A stretch of DNA of 60,506 nt, taken from NCBI GenBank assembly GCA_001464995.1, contig LNEQ01000230.1, positions 1-60,506 on the forward strand, written 5' to 3'. The translations under genes and the position numbers were made by a program. Positions 1 through 12,882 of the stretch are shown here, piece after piece. Position 1 is the first letter of the stretch; every line of letters starts with the position of its first letter. Source of the stretch: Actinobacteria bacterium Ga0077541. GTDB lineage: Bacteria; Actinomycetota; Thermoleophilia; Miltoncostaeales; Miltoncostaeaceae. Below the pieces are notes generated by a model. The model ran no database searches. It saw only the letters and a list, made by a program, of their open reading frames with translations, and had not been told where the DNA came from.

Positions 1-1057
1 GCGGCCGCGCAGGGCGTCGATCGACGCCGACAGCTCGCCGTCGACCCTGACGTAGGTCGTCGGGCGGCACCTCACCGGGGGGGCCGGATCGGAGCCGAGG
101 GCGACCTCGACGGCGCGGCGCGGCATGTCGAGGCCGCTCCGGATGACGAGGCCGACCGACGAGCCGAGGCGGAGGTTGACGTCGTGCACCGCCCAGCGGT
201 CGCCGGTCGCGATCAGGCTGATAGTCGAGGGCCCCCGGTAGTCGGCGACGTCCAGCAGGCGGCCGATCCCGGCGGCGAGCTCGAGCGGGGGCTCGGGGAC
301 CGTCCTCATGACCGACGCGACCCCGGCCGCGCGCGGGTAGTCGCGGTCGATGCGCGACGCGACGAGCTCGAGCCGCCCGTGCGCGTCGCGCACGGACTGC
401 CCCACCCACCGCTGGCCGCGCAGCTCCTCCTGGACGATCACCTCGACGCCCTTCGACAGGAACGCCCCCACCGCGTCGTCGCGCTCGGCGGCGGTCGCCA
501 CCGCCACGACGGCCGGCAGGCCTCCGAGGTCCTCGCCCGAGATGCGGGGCTTCACCACTCCGGGCAGCGCCGGCCAGGGACCGCTCGGACCGTCGCGACC
601 GACGATCACCGTGGCGGGGTGATCGACGCCCGCGAGGGCGGCGGTCTCCGCGAGCCGGCCCTTGTCGCAGAGCGCGGCGTAGGCGGCGGCGTCAGGGCCG
701 ACCAGGGCGGTCGATCCGAGGTCGGGCCGGAGCTCGGCGAGGACGCGCGCCGTGTCCTCGGAGGCGGGCAGCACCACGTCGATGCCCTCGCGCGTCGACG
801 AACCCCTCGGGGTCCCCCGCGGGGGAGGGATAGCGCAGCGGACGCAGGCACGCGGGCGATCGCCCCCCGGTCAGCCGGCCTTCCTGGTGCGCGCCGATCG
901 TCCGGTATCCGGCGGCCTTCAGCGAGCGCACGGCCCAGGGCCCCGCCCGGTATCCGGTGCAGAGGACGAGCGCGCTGGTCTCGGAAGGGGCCCGGCGGAC
1001 CGGCAGGGCGCGTGGCGCGTGGGCGCGCGCCGCCGAGGGGGGGTCGGTGGTGGTCAC
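1..1057 (-). pseudogene. ATP-grasp domain protein (carbamoyl-phosphate-synthase-like), frame-disrupted and running off the left edge
   Basis: GTG at 1057 overlaps the preceding gene's stop region. N-terminus reads ...ALVLCTGYRAGPWAVRSLKAAGYRTIGAHQEGRL...DPEGFVDA in one frame. From ~787 downward the coding continues in another frame: EGIDVVLPASEDTARVLAELRPDLGSTALVGPDAAAYAALCDKGRLAETAALAGVDHPATVIV...VVKPRISGEDLGG...VIVQEELRGQRWVGQSVRD... Confidence 0.7.
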
Positions 1058-1064
1058 GGCGCCC

Positions 1065-2243
1065 TCAGCCCGCATCGATGCGCGCGATGACCTGCGCGAG
1101 GTCGGGCTGGGGGAACGGCGTCCAGAACCGGTTGGCCTCGACGAGCACGGGGCCGCCCCAGCCGATCGAGCGCGTCGGCAGGAAGCGCCGGGCGGCCTCG
1201 AACGCCAGCTCGCATGCCTCGGCCCACAGGGGGACGGCGACGCCCTCGATCGGCGTGCCGGTCGAGGGGACGCAGGCGTGCTCGAGGAACCCGTAGCCGT
1301 CCGGGCGGGCCATCCGCAGCGGGCCCATGAGCCCGGTGGCCGGATCGATCTCGGCGTAGCCGTTGCCGTCGCTGCCGTCGCCGAAGTTGTCGGTGACTCC
1401 GCCACCGATGCCGAGGCGGATCACGCTCTGACTGATCTCCACCGGCCCGGAGCGGGGCACGAACGTGACCAGGCGGATGGTGTGCAGGGCCTCGGAGGGC
1501 ACCGCGCGGGTGAGCGCCTCGTTGTTGCGCAGGCGCTCCTGCACGACGTGCGCCTCGTACTCGGGGTGCTCCGTGATCGCGCGCCAGAGCTCGGCGACGG
1601 AGATGTGACGGCCGTCGGCGAGATCGGTGAAGCCCTCGCCGTCACGGCGCAGCACCCGGACCCCGACGCCCTTGCCGCCACCCGAGGGCTTCACGACGAG
1701 ATCGCGCGGCAGGTCGGCGAGCAGGCGCGCGAAGGCGGGAGGGCCGTCGAGCACGAGGTCGCCCCGGCCCCATCCGGCGGCGCTCCGCGTCACCACGGCG
1801 AAGAGCTCGGGCGTCGGCAGGTCGAGCGCCTGGCAGAGCCGGTAGAAGACCGCCTTCTCGGTGGTCGTCGCCTCGAACGCGCCCGAGTTGACGCGGGCCT
1901 GGGCGATCAGCGCGTGATGCCGCGGGGCGTAGCCCGGCAGGGCGGAGTCGGGGATGGCCGGATCGAGCATCCCGTCCCGGAGAGCCTCGTCGAAGAGGTA
2001 GCCCTGGGCGCGCAGGCGCTGCATGCGGCGGATCGAGGCGATCCTGCCGGCGCCGTGGGCGCGCGCCGCGATGGCGCCGACCCGCATGTACGGGACGACG
2101 TTCCGCGCGAGGGCCGCGGCGGGCCGGAGGCGGTCGCCCAGGCCGCGCGGCGCGGTCGGGGCGGTGCCCGCAGGCGCGCCGTCCGAGGCGCCGGGGGCTC
2201 CGGTGGTGCCTTCGCGGGCAGGGGCCGCGGTCGTCTCGTTCAT
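1065..2243 (-). CDS. Sugar-transfer-associated-type ATP-grasp protein
   Basis: ORF starting MNETTAAPAREG with SD ggagagg; ATP-grasp-like LVVKPSGGGKGVGVRVL and GWGGPVLVEANRFWTP. Confidence 0.75.
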   Translation of the reverse strand: MNETTAAPAREGTTGAPGASDGAPAGTAPTAPRGLGDRLRPAAALARNVVPYMRVGAIAARAHGAGRIASIRRMQRLRAQGYLFDEALRDGMLDPAIPDSALPGYAPRHHALIAQARVNSGAFEATTTEKAVFYRLCQALDLPTPELFAVVTRSAAGWGRGDLVLDGPPAFARLLADLPRDLVVKPSGGGKGVGVRVLRRDGEGFTDLADGRHISVAELWRAITEHPEYEAHVVQERLRNNEALTRAVPSEALHTIRLVTFVPRSGPVEISQSVIRLGIGGGVTDNFGDGSDGNGYAEIDPATGLMGPLRMARPDGYGFLEHACVPSTGTPIEGVAVPLWAEACELAFEAARRFLPTRSIGWGGPVLVEANRFWTPFPQPDLAQVIARIDAG

Positions 2244-2479
2244 GGTCCTCTCCAGGGCCGGGATTGCTCCGCCGGAGCGTCGCGCTCGAGCGGGTGTCGA
2301 TAGTGCAACGGACCGCACGAGCCCGGAAAGACGCGGGTGGGTGGGTCCTCACTGGACCAATGGGCAGTCCAGAGCCGTAAAGAAAATGTGAACGGGTCGA
2401 TGGTCGCGGGCGGGCGGGGCGTCGCGGGTCCCACGGAGCGGGCCCGTCCATCCTCTATCGGCCCGATCCCCGCCGCGCT

Positions 2480-3355
2480 TCAGGCGCCGGCGCCCTCCGC
2501 GGTGCCGCGCACCACCTGCCGCAGCACCGAGGCCCGGGGGAGGTGGTCCTCGCCTCCGCGCGCGACGGCCTCGCGCACGTCCGCCGGAGTGGTCGCGGAC
2601 GCGTCGTAGACGATCACCAGCGACTCGTCCCCCGGCTCGAGGAAGGTGCCCTCGCCGAACGGCGTGTACCGCGTCGCGCCGATTCCCACCACGAGCGTCG
2701 GGGGCCGCCCTGCGGCGACCAGGTACTCGCCGACGGGCTCGAGCGGGCTGTCGTCGGCGCCGGCCTGATCGCGCAGCCGCCCGGCGATCCACTCGAGCAG
2801 CCGGGCGCCGTAGTACGAGTAGCCGCGCAGCGGGCTGTCGATGCCGTACTCGTGGGCCCGGCCCCCGCGGCGCAGCAGGCAGGCGAGCCGGAGGGTGGCG
2901 GTCGGCCCTCCGGGTGCGAGGTCGGTCACCGGGAAGACGCGGCGCGCGATGCCCTTCGAGGCGGGGCCCCAGTTCTTCTTGTGGCTGATCTTGGCCGCAC
3001 CGGGACGGCGGATGGAGCAGTCGTTGAAGGCGGCGAGCGCCACCGGCGCCAGGGAGTCCGCGCGTCCGTCGTCGCCATAGGAGACCGCGCACACCAGTCC
3101 GGCCTCGGGCTCGATCTGCAGGTTCACGTCGCCCGCCGGGCGCGAGAGGAGATCGTGCGAGAGCGGGAAGACGCCGAGGAAGCCCTCGTCCCCCGGCAGG
3201 TACCACGGGAAGATCCCCTTGGGAGCCTCGGCGGACGCCGCGACCACGCCGGCGAAGTCGGCGGCCTCGCCGGCCTGCTCGAGATGCCCGGCGAAGTTGC
3301 CCGCGACGCCGATGCCGGCGGCGGCGCGCAGGTCGTCGAGCACGAGGTCGATCAC
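2480..3355 (-). CDS. DUF5718-like protein (conserved hypothetical)
   Basis: GVAGNFAGHLEQAGEAADF...APKGIFPWYLPG...; family assignment from memory; GTG start directly behind a TAACCT hexamer. Confidence 0.6.
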   Translation of the reverse strand: MIDLVLDDLRAAAGIGVAGNFAGHLEQAGEAADFAGVVAASAEAPKGIFPWYLPGDEGFLGVFPLSHDLLSRPAGDVNLQIEPEAGLVCAVSYGDDGRADSLAPVALAAFNDCSIRRPGAAKISHKKNWGPASKGIARRVFPVTDLAPGGPTATLRLACLLRRGGRAHEYGIDSPLRGYSYYGARLLEWIAGRLRDQAGADDSPLEPVGEYLVAAGRPPTLVVGIGATRYTPFGEGTFLEPGDESLVIVYDASATTPADVREAVARGGEDHLPRASVLRQVVRGTAEGAGA

Positions 3356-3377
3356 GCCCGCAGGTTAGTGTGCGCAC

Positions 3378-4157
3378 GTGCCCCGCGACGAGATCCGCAG
3401 CTGGCTCACCGACATGGACGGGGTGCTCGTCCACGAGGAGCAGGCCATCCCCGGAGCCGCCGAGTTCCTCGGACGGCTGCGCGAGACGGGGACGCCGTTC
3501 CTCGTGCTGACGAACAACTCGATCTACACGCGCCGCGACCTGGCCGCGCGGCTTCGCGCGAGCGGGCTCGAGGTGCCGGAGGACTCGATCTGGACCTCCG
3601 CGCTCGCCACGGCGCGCTTCCTGCGCGACCAGCGGCCCGGGGGCACCGCGTTCACCATCGGCGAGGCCGGGCTGACGACCGCCCTGCACGAGGTCGGCTA
3701 CACGCTGACCGAGCGCTCCCCCGACTACGTGGTGCTGGGAGAGACCCGCACCTACAGCTTCGAGCGCATCACCCAGGCCATCCGCCTGATCGCCGATGGG
3801 GCCCGCTTCATCGCCACCAACCCCGACACCACCGGGCCGACGCCGCAGGGACCGCTGCCGGCGACCGGCGCGGTCGCCGCCCTCATCAGCACGGCGACGG
3901 GCGTCGCCCCCTACTACGTGGGCAAGCCCAACCCGCTGATGATGCGCTCGGCGCTCAACGCCATCGACGCGCACTCGGAGACGACCGCGATGGTGGGCGA
4001 CCGGATGGACACCGACATCGTCTCAGGACTCGAGGCGGGGCTCGAGACCATCCTGGTGCTCACCGGATCGACGGGCCGCGACCAGATCGATCGCTTCCCC
4101 TACCGGCCCTCGCGGGTCGTCGACTCGGTCGCCGACCTGGTGGACCTGATCGGCTGA
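3378..4157 (+). CDS. HAD-IIA family hydrolase (NagD-like)
   Basis: [66 protein letters not shown]. Confidence 0.9.
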   Translation: MPRDEIRSWLTDMDGVLVHEEQAIPGAAEFLGRLRETGTPFLVLTNNSIYTRRDLAARLRASGLEVPEDSIWTSALATARFLRDQRPGGTAFTIGEAGLTTALHEVGYTLTERSPDYVVLGETRTYSFERITQAIRLIADGARFIATNPDTTGPTPQGPLPATGAVAALISTATGVAPYYVGKPNPLMMRSALNAIDAHSETTAMVGDRMDTDIVSGLEAGLETILVLTGSTGRDQIDRFPYRPSRVVDSVADLVDLIG

Positions 4158-4186
4158 GGGCCGCCGGCGGGCCGGCGGGGCCGGGT

Positions 4187-5035
4187 TCAGGCGCGCAGGC
4201 TCCAGAAGCCGTCGGCGCCGACGTGGTCCTCGTCGGCGAGACGCCCGAGCTCCTGCCGCGCCTCCTCCACCGGGATGTCGCGCACGACGGCGACCTCCTT
4301 CGTCGCGAGCGGCTCACCGGCCCAGCGCAGCAGCTCCGCGGCATCCGTGGGCGGGCCGGCGCGCGGGAGATCCGGCGCCAGGTTGGCCATCACCACGTCG
4401 TAGACCCGGAACGGCTGGAAGCCCGGGGCGGACAGGTGGGCGCCGTCGGAGACGCGCTCGAACTCGTACGACGGGCAGGTGTAGCGCCTGCCGCCCGACC
4501 AGCCCGCCAGGCGCTCGTCCTGCGCGAGTGCGGCCGCCGTGGGCGCACGGGCGGCGGCCATGTCCTCTGCGAGGGCCGTCTCGGTGGCCGGATCGGCCGT
4601 CCACCGCGCCAGCTCGGCGGGGTCGATGCCCGCGTCGGCGGCCGCCGCGTCGATGACCTGCGGCTCGTCGATCAGCTCGCCGCGGAAGTGCCGGATGCGG
4701 AGGCGGCGCAGTAGGGGGCGCATGCGGCCGGGCGCGTTCAGCCGGGCGGCGACGACGGCGCGGCACGCCGGCACCGAGGCCTCCATGCGGGGCCGCTCCG
4801 CGGTGTCGATCGGCATTCCGTGGTCGCGGGCGATCGTGCGGAACGCCCTCGCCTGCACGTCGGGGGTGAAGCCCATGTCGAGGTAGTGCTGCGGCGAATC
4901 GCTCAGCCCCACGACCCGAACCTGCCACTCGATCGCGTCCCCGTAGAGCCAGTCGAGACGGCGGCGGAAGGGCTCCGCGCTGAAGGCCCACGGGCAGACG
5001 GGGTCGGTGAACTCGGTGATGCGGATGCGGGACAC
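4187..5035 (-). CDS. DsbA-fold / HCCA-isomerase-like oxidoreductase
   Basis: RIRITEFTDPVCPWAFSAEPFRRRL; CPWA instead of CxxC; GTG start preceded by TAGCGT. Confidence 0.75.
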   Translation of the reverse strand: MSRIRITEFTDPVCPWAFSAEPFRRRLDWLYGDAIEWQVRVVGLSDSPQHYLDMGFTPDVQARAFRTIARDHGMPIDTAERPRMEASVPACRAVVAARLNAPGRMRPLLRRLRIRHFRGELIDEPQVIDAAAADAGIDPAELARWTADPATETALAEDMAAARAPTAAALAQDERLAGWSGGRRYTCPSYEFERVSDGAHLSAPGFQPFRVYDVVMANLAPDLPRAGPPTDAAELLRWAGEPLATKEVAVVRDIPVEEARQELGRLADEDHVGADGFWSLRA

Positions 5036-5149
5036 GGTGCACGACGCTAGCAGCGCGGGACCGGCGCCCGCCCCCGCGTGTCGCGGAGGTCCAGCGGGCC
5101 CCGCCGCTGCCGATGGGAAGGGCATGCGGCGACCGCTGCGAGGACAGCC

Positions 5150-5731
5150 ATGAGGGAGCTCACGCGGGGCCGGCTGCTCGGCCGCGCGGCGGTGGGCGGC
5201 GTCGTGCTGCTCGCGGGCGGTCCGGCGCTCGCCGGCGGGCGCGCCGCGGCCGCCGGCGGCGACGCCGGGAGGGTCCGCACGGCCCTCGCCCTCGCGCACA
5301 TCCAGGCGCGCCTCTACTCGCAGGCCGGGCGCGCCGAGGCCCTGCGCCCCGACCTGCTCTTCTTCGCCCGCGCCGCGGCCCGCCACGAGGAGGAGCACGT
5401 CGTCGCCCTCGCGGCGCTGGTGGAGGACGCGGGGGATCCGCCGCGTCCCGACCTCTGGCAGGTGGCCGCCGACGACGCGGCGTTCGCGCACATGGCGGTG
5501 CGCCTCGAGGACCTCACGGTGCGGGCCCTGAACGGCATCGCGGGCGAGCTGAGCCCGGCGGCGCTCGAGACGACCGCGCGGGTCGCCTCGGTGGATGCGC
5601 GCCACGCGGCCTGGGTCCGCGCCCTCGTGGGCGTCACGCCCTCCCACCACGTCTTCGACCGGGGCCGCACCCGCGACGAGGTGGCCGCCGTCCTCACCGA
5701 GGCCGGGCTCGACCCGGACCTCGTGCCGTGA
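5150..5731 (+). CDS. Secreted ferritin-like domain protein
   Basis: N-terminal hydrophobic signal, ALAHIQARLYSQAGR...RHEEEHVVALAALV. Confidence 0.65.
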   Translation: MRELTRGRLLGRAAVGGVVLLAGGPALAGGRAAAAGGDAGRVRTALALAHIQARLYSQAGRAEALRPDLLFFARAAARHEEEHVVALAALVEDAGDPPRPDLWQVAADDAAFAHMAVRLEDLTVRALNGIAGELSPAALETTARVASVDARHAAWVRALVGVTPSHHVFDRGRTRDEVAAVLTEAGLDPDLVP

Positions 5732-6678
5732 CGGCGCGTCTCACCCGCCGGGCCTTCGTCGGCGCGCTCGGCGCCGGCGCCGCGGCCCTGGCGCTGGCGA
5801 CCCCCGCCGCCGGCGAGCAGGGGGGCGACGAGGTCATCCTCAACCACGCCCTGGCCCTCGAGCACCTGCAGGCCGCCCTCTACACCCGCGCGGCGCGCGC
5901 GCCCGCGCTCGGACCGACCGTGGCGCGGATGGCCGGGGCGATGGGCGGGGTCGAGCGGGCTCACGTCGCCGCCCTGACCGAGGCCCTCGGCGACGCCGCG
6001 CTCGCCCCCCCGCTGTTCGACCTCTCGGCGGCCCTCGCGGGCGAGCGGGCCTTCATCCGCCATGCCGCCGCGATCGAGGACCTGGCGGCGGCCGTGCACC
6101 TGCACCATCTCCCCCGCCTGGCCGATCCCGCCCTGCGGGCCCTGCTGGCGTCGATCCACACGGTCGACGCCGGTCACGCGGCCTGGATCCGCCTGCTGGC
6201 GGGTGTCGCCCCGGTCACCGAGGCGCTCGACCGCCCGGTCGACCCGGATGAGGCGACCCGCCTGCTGATCGGGAGCGGCCTCGTGGCGCCGCGGCCGGGG
6301 ACGGCCGACGGCTCCTGGGCGGGCGACGGCCGTGCCGGCCTCCTGGCGGCGTTCCCCCTCGGGCGCCGCCCGGCCACCGACCCGGTGGCGGTCGCCCCCC
6401 GTCCGCCCGCGGGCGCGCCCGCCGCCGTACCCGCCGGGGAGAGCCACCGGTGGGGACTCTGGATCGGGACCACCGCGGGCATCTCGGCGGTCGTCCTCGG
6501 GGGCCTCGGCCTGCGTGCCCGCCGGGGCCCGGCCCCCCGGGTGACGGTGGTCGGCCCCGACGAGGGCCCGGCCGTCGTCCAGCGGGCCGCCGCACCCGCC
6601 GGGGTTGCCGCCGAGCCGGGCGCCGCGCAGACTGCCGGAGTGCCCCGGACCGAGTCCCGCTGGACGCGCCGGCGCTGA
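5728..6678 (+). CDS. Ferritin-like domain protein with C-terminal TM anchor
   Basis: TRRAFVGALGAGAAALALA signal; NHALALEHLQAALYTRAAR...ERAHVAALTEALGD; WGLWIGTTAGISAVVLGGLGLRARRG. Confidence 0.65.
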   Translation: MTARLTRRAFVGALGAGAAALALATPAAGEQGGDEVILNHALALEHLQAALYTRAARAPALGPTVARMAGAMGGVERAHVAALTEALGDAALAPPLFDLSAALAGERAFIRHAAAIEDLAAAVHLHHLPRLADPALRALLASIHTVDAGHAAWIRLLAGVAPVTEALDRPVDPDEATRLLIGSGLVAPRPGTADGSWAGDGRAGLLAAFPLGRRPATDPVAVAPRPPAGAPAAVPAGESHRWGLWIGTTAGISAVVLGGLGLRARRGPAPRVTVVGPDEGPAVVQRAAAPAGVAAEPGAAQTAGVPRTESRWTRRR

Positions 6679-6713
6679 GCGTCGCCCTCGTCACGGCCGC
6701 CGAGGCGCGGCCG

Positions 6714-7559
6714 GTGGACGACGACCTCCCCCCGCTGCTCGAGGCGCTCACCCGCCGCGGCATCGCCCACGCCGTCGTCGACTGGGACGATCCGGGGGTC
6801 GACTGGCACGCCCACGTGCTGGCCGTCGTGCGATCCCCCTGGGACTACACCCGCCGCCACGCCGAGTTCCTGGCGTGGTCCGAGCGGGTCGCGCGCGCGA
6901 CCGCGCTCGAGAACCCCCCGCACCTACTGCGCTGGAGCGCCGACAAGCGCTATCTGCGCGACCTCGACGCGGCCGGCGTGCCGGTGGTGCCGACCTCCTT
7001 CGCCGCGCCGGGGGAGACGATGGACTGGCCCGCCAACGGGGAGATCGTGGTCAAGCCCACGGTCTCGGCCGGATCCCTCGACACGGCCCGGCACCTGGCG
7101 ACCGCGCGTGCCGAGGCCGAGGCCCACGTCGCGCGCCTGCACGCCGCCGGACGTGAGGCGATGGCCCAGCCCTACCTGTCACGGGTGGAGGGCGAGCGCG
7201 GCGAGACGGCGCTCGTCTTCGTCGCCGGCGCGTTCAGCCACGCTGCGCGCAAGGGGCCGATGCTGGTGCCCGGTCTGAGCGTGGTCGGCGGCCTGTTCGT
7301 GGAGGAGGACATCCGGCCCGCCACGCCCACGACCGAGGAGATGGAGGTGGCGGCTGCGGCGCTCGCCGCGATCCCCGCCGGAAATCCTCCGCTCTACGCC
7401 CGGGTCGACCTCGTGCCCGACGATGCCGGCCGGCCGGTGGTGCTCGAGCTGGAGCTCGTGGAGCCCTCGCTCTTCCTCGTCCACGGTGCGGGCGCCGCCG
7501 ACCGGCTGGTCGACGCGATCGCAGGGCGGCTCACGGCGAGGTCCAGCGGCCCAGGGTGA
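6714..7559 (+). CDS. ATP-grasp domain protein (RimK/glutathione-synthetase-like); true start probably further upstream
   Basis: SVALVTAAEARPVDDDLPPLLEAL...IVVKPTVSAGSLDTARH...ARVDLVPDDAGRPVVLELELVEPSLFL. No ATG/GTG/TTG lies immediately before the SVALVTA strand. Confidence 0.7.
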   Translation: MDDDLPPLLEALTRRGIAHAVVDWDDPGVDWHAHVLAVVRSPWDYTRRHAEFLAWSERVARATALENPPHLLRWSADKRYLRDLDAAGVPVVPTSFAAPGETMDWPANGEIVVKPTVSAGSLDTARHLATARAEAEAHVARLHAAGREAMAQPYLSRVEGERGETALVFVAGAFSHAARKGPMLVPGLSVVGGLFVEEDIRPATPTTEEMEVAAAALAAIPAGNPPLYARVDLVPDDAGRPVVLELELVEPSLFLVHGAGAADRLVDAIAGRLTARSSGPG

Positions 7560-8321
7560 GGATCTGACCGGCCGCTGCGCCCATGCGCTGGGCGGCGCTG
7601 CCGCCGTTCACCGCGAGGGCCACCATCCCGTGGCTGTCGATGTGCACGAGCATCCCCTTCGGGGCCGCATCGGCGAAGACACGGCACACCGTCGCGGGGT
7701 GGCGGCGGTCGGTGACCGCGGCCGAGATGCGGTCGCCCATCGTGAAGCCGGCGGCCTCGAGGTCGGCGGGTCCCGCGAGCAGCTCCAGGTTGCCGAACGG
7801 GTCGATCGCGACGATCGGGGCCGCGAGCTCGCCGGGGCGGACCGCCGGGGCGGGCAGGTCGGGCACCAGCAGGCCGGTGAGATCGAACGGCGTGCCGAGG
7901 TCGGAGGGCCGGGCACCGGCCGCCAGGGCCGCCGCGGCCGGCGCGAACAGGTCGCGCCCGTGGAAGGTGGCCGAGGCCCCGTCGGGCAGCGGGTGGAGGG
8001 CCACCGCCTCCACGACGCCGAGCGCCTCGGCGGCGGGCGCGAGCAGCCCGTTGTCGGGACCGACCAGCGCCCCGCCGGTCGCGAGCCCGAGGACCACCGC
8101 GCGGCGCGGACCGCCCACGCCGGGATCGACCACCGCGAGGTGGACGGCGTGCGGCAGCAGGGGCGCGAGGCGGGCGAGCGTCAGGGCTCCGCGACGGACG
8201 TCGCCGGGCGGGATGTCGTGGGCGAGGTCGATCCGCTGCCGATCCGGGCACGCCGCCGCAAGGACCGCGTGGAGGGCTCCGACGTACTCGCTCCCCGCCC
8301 CGAAGTCGGTGAGGAGGGTGA

Positions 8322-8325
<4 letters not shown>
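7531..8325 (-). CDS. SAM hydroxide adenosyltransferase (DUF62 / chlorinase-fluorinase superfamily)
   Basis: MITLLTDFG...GALHAVL..., AVVDPGVGGPRRAV, VGPDNGLL, FHGRDLFAPAAA, IVAIDPFGNLELL. Confidence 0.9.
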
Positions 8326-9845
<1,520 letters not shown>

Positions 9846-10727
9846 GCGCGCACCGCGGCCAGCGCAGCCGCAGCGTCGCGGCCGAGGCCGGCGGGGTCGC
9901 CGATCGGACCGTCGCGCACCACCCGCTCGCCCCGCCGGCCGTCGTCCGACCCGGCGAACGCGACAATCCGCAGCCCGTCGCCGTGCGGCGCGCAGTAGGC
10001 CCCGACCGGCTGCAGGCAGCCTCCTCCGAGGGCGGCCAGCAGCGCGCGCTCGGCGCGCAGGCAGGCGTGCGCGACGGAGTCGTCGAGCACCGCGACGGCC
10101 GCCGACGTCTCCGGGTCGCCGGCGCGCCCCTGCAGCGCCAGCAGGCCCTGACCGGGAGCGGGCGTGGAGACGTCGACCGGCAGGGGGCTCGTCCCCTCCG
10201 GGGCCAGACCGAGCCGCCGCAGCCCTGCGGCCGCGATCACGAGGGCGTCGGCGTCGCCGCGGGCCAGCTTGTCGAGGCGGGTGCCGACGTTGCCGCGGAT
10301 CGGGACGACCCGCAGGTCCGGACGGGCGGCCAGCACCTGGGCGGCGCGGCGCGGGCTGCCGGTGGCCACCGTGGCGCCCGCCGGAAGCGCGTCCAGGCCC
10401 CCCGGGGGGCCCACCAGCACGTCGCGGGCGTCCTCGCGCGCGGGCACGGCGAGCACGGCAAGGCCGTCCGGGAGCTCGCCGGGGAGGTCCTTGGCGGAGT
10501 GGACCGCCAGGTGCGCCCGGCGGTCGAGCAGGGCCTCCTCCAGCTCCTTGACGAACAGCCCCTTGTCGGGCGCCGCCCCGGTGCCCGCGGCGCTCCAGCG
10601 GTCGCCGGTGGTCGTGAGCGGCAGCAGCTCGACCTCGTGTCCGGCCGCCGTCAGCGCGGCGGCGACGAACTCCGTCTGGGCCAGCGCGAGTGGGGAGCGC
10701 CGGGTTGCGAGAACGAGGCGGACGGGC

Positions 10728-12004
<1,277 letters not shown>

Positions 12005-12008
<4 letters not shown>

Positions 12009-12691
12009 GCGTGCACCCCGAGACCCATCTCGCGGCGGGCCAGGTCGCGCGCGCCCTGCTCGTCGCCCTCGGCCAGCAGGCGCACGACGTCGGTCCGCAT
12101 GAGGCGCTCGACGGCCTCCCGCCGGCCCGGCATGTCGGGGTGGCGCTCCTTCAGCTCGCCGCGCATCTCGCGCAGCAGCGCGATCAGCGCCCCCCACTCG
12201 GGCCCGTACATGGTGCCGAGCTGGCGACGGATGTGCTTGGCCACGACGGGGCTCGCGCCTCCGGTGGTGACCGCCAGCGACAGCTCACCGCGCCGGACGA
12301 GCGACGGGACGATGAAGTCACACAGCGATGGTGCGTCGACGACGTTGCAGATCACGTTGCGCGCCTCGGCGTCCTGCCGCACCATCCGGTTGACCTGCTC
12401 GCGGTCGGTCGCGGCGATGACCAGGAAGCACCCCTCGAGGTCCTCGGGACGATAGGTGCGCTCGCGATGATCCACGATCGCGCCCTCGGCGACCATCCGG
12501 GCCAACTCGGAGGTGATCTGCGGACTTACCAACCGCACCACGGCGCCGTGCTCGATCAGCGCGCGGACCCTGCCCTCGGCGATGCCGCCGCCCCCGATCA
12601 CCGCGCACCGGCGCCCCTCGAGGTCCACGAACATCGGGTAGAGCATCCTGTCCGGGCCCGGCGGACCGCTCGGTCCGACGCGGCTGCTCAC
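12005..12691 (-). CDS. Precorrin-2 dehydrogenase / sirohydrochlorin ferrochelatase-type siroheme synthase
   Basis: LYPMFVDLEGRRCAVIGGGGIAEGRVRALIEHGAVVRLVSPQIT...NVVDAPSLCDFIVPSLVRRGELSLAVTTGGASPVVAKHIR. Confidence 0.9.
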
Positions 12692-12882
12692 GTGATGGAC
12701 GCGGGTCCCGGCGCGTCGGCCGTCTCGGGCTCCGACGCGTCGCCGGCGGCGCGCTCGACCAGCAGCGCGAGCAGCTCGGCCTCGCGGGCCATGCGCGCCG
12801 CCTTCAGGCCGACCACGACGACGTACATCAGGAGGGCGAAGATGATGACGCCGTAGGCCGCGGCCACGTACTCGTTGGTCAT
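12688..12882 (-). CDS. ccmD: CcmD-like small membrane protein
   Basis: 64 aa, MTNEYVAAAYGVIIFALLMYVVVVGLKAARMAREAELL, located directly after ccmC. Confidence 0.65.
   Translation of the reverse strand: MTNEYVAAAYGVIIFALLMYVVVVGLKAARMAREAELLALLVERAAGDASEPETADAPGPASIT

Noticed and set aside
2349-3974. 541-aa minus ORF and 723-aa plus ORF (2543-4714) covering the DUF5718/HAD region
   Set aside because: Out-of-frame shadows of the two convincing divergent CDSs at 2480-3355 and 3378-4157.
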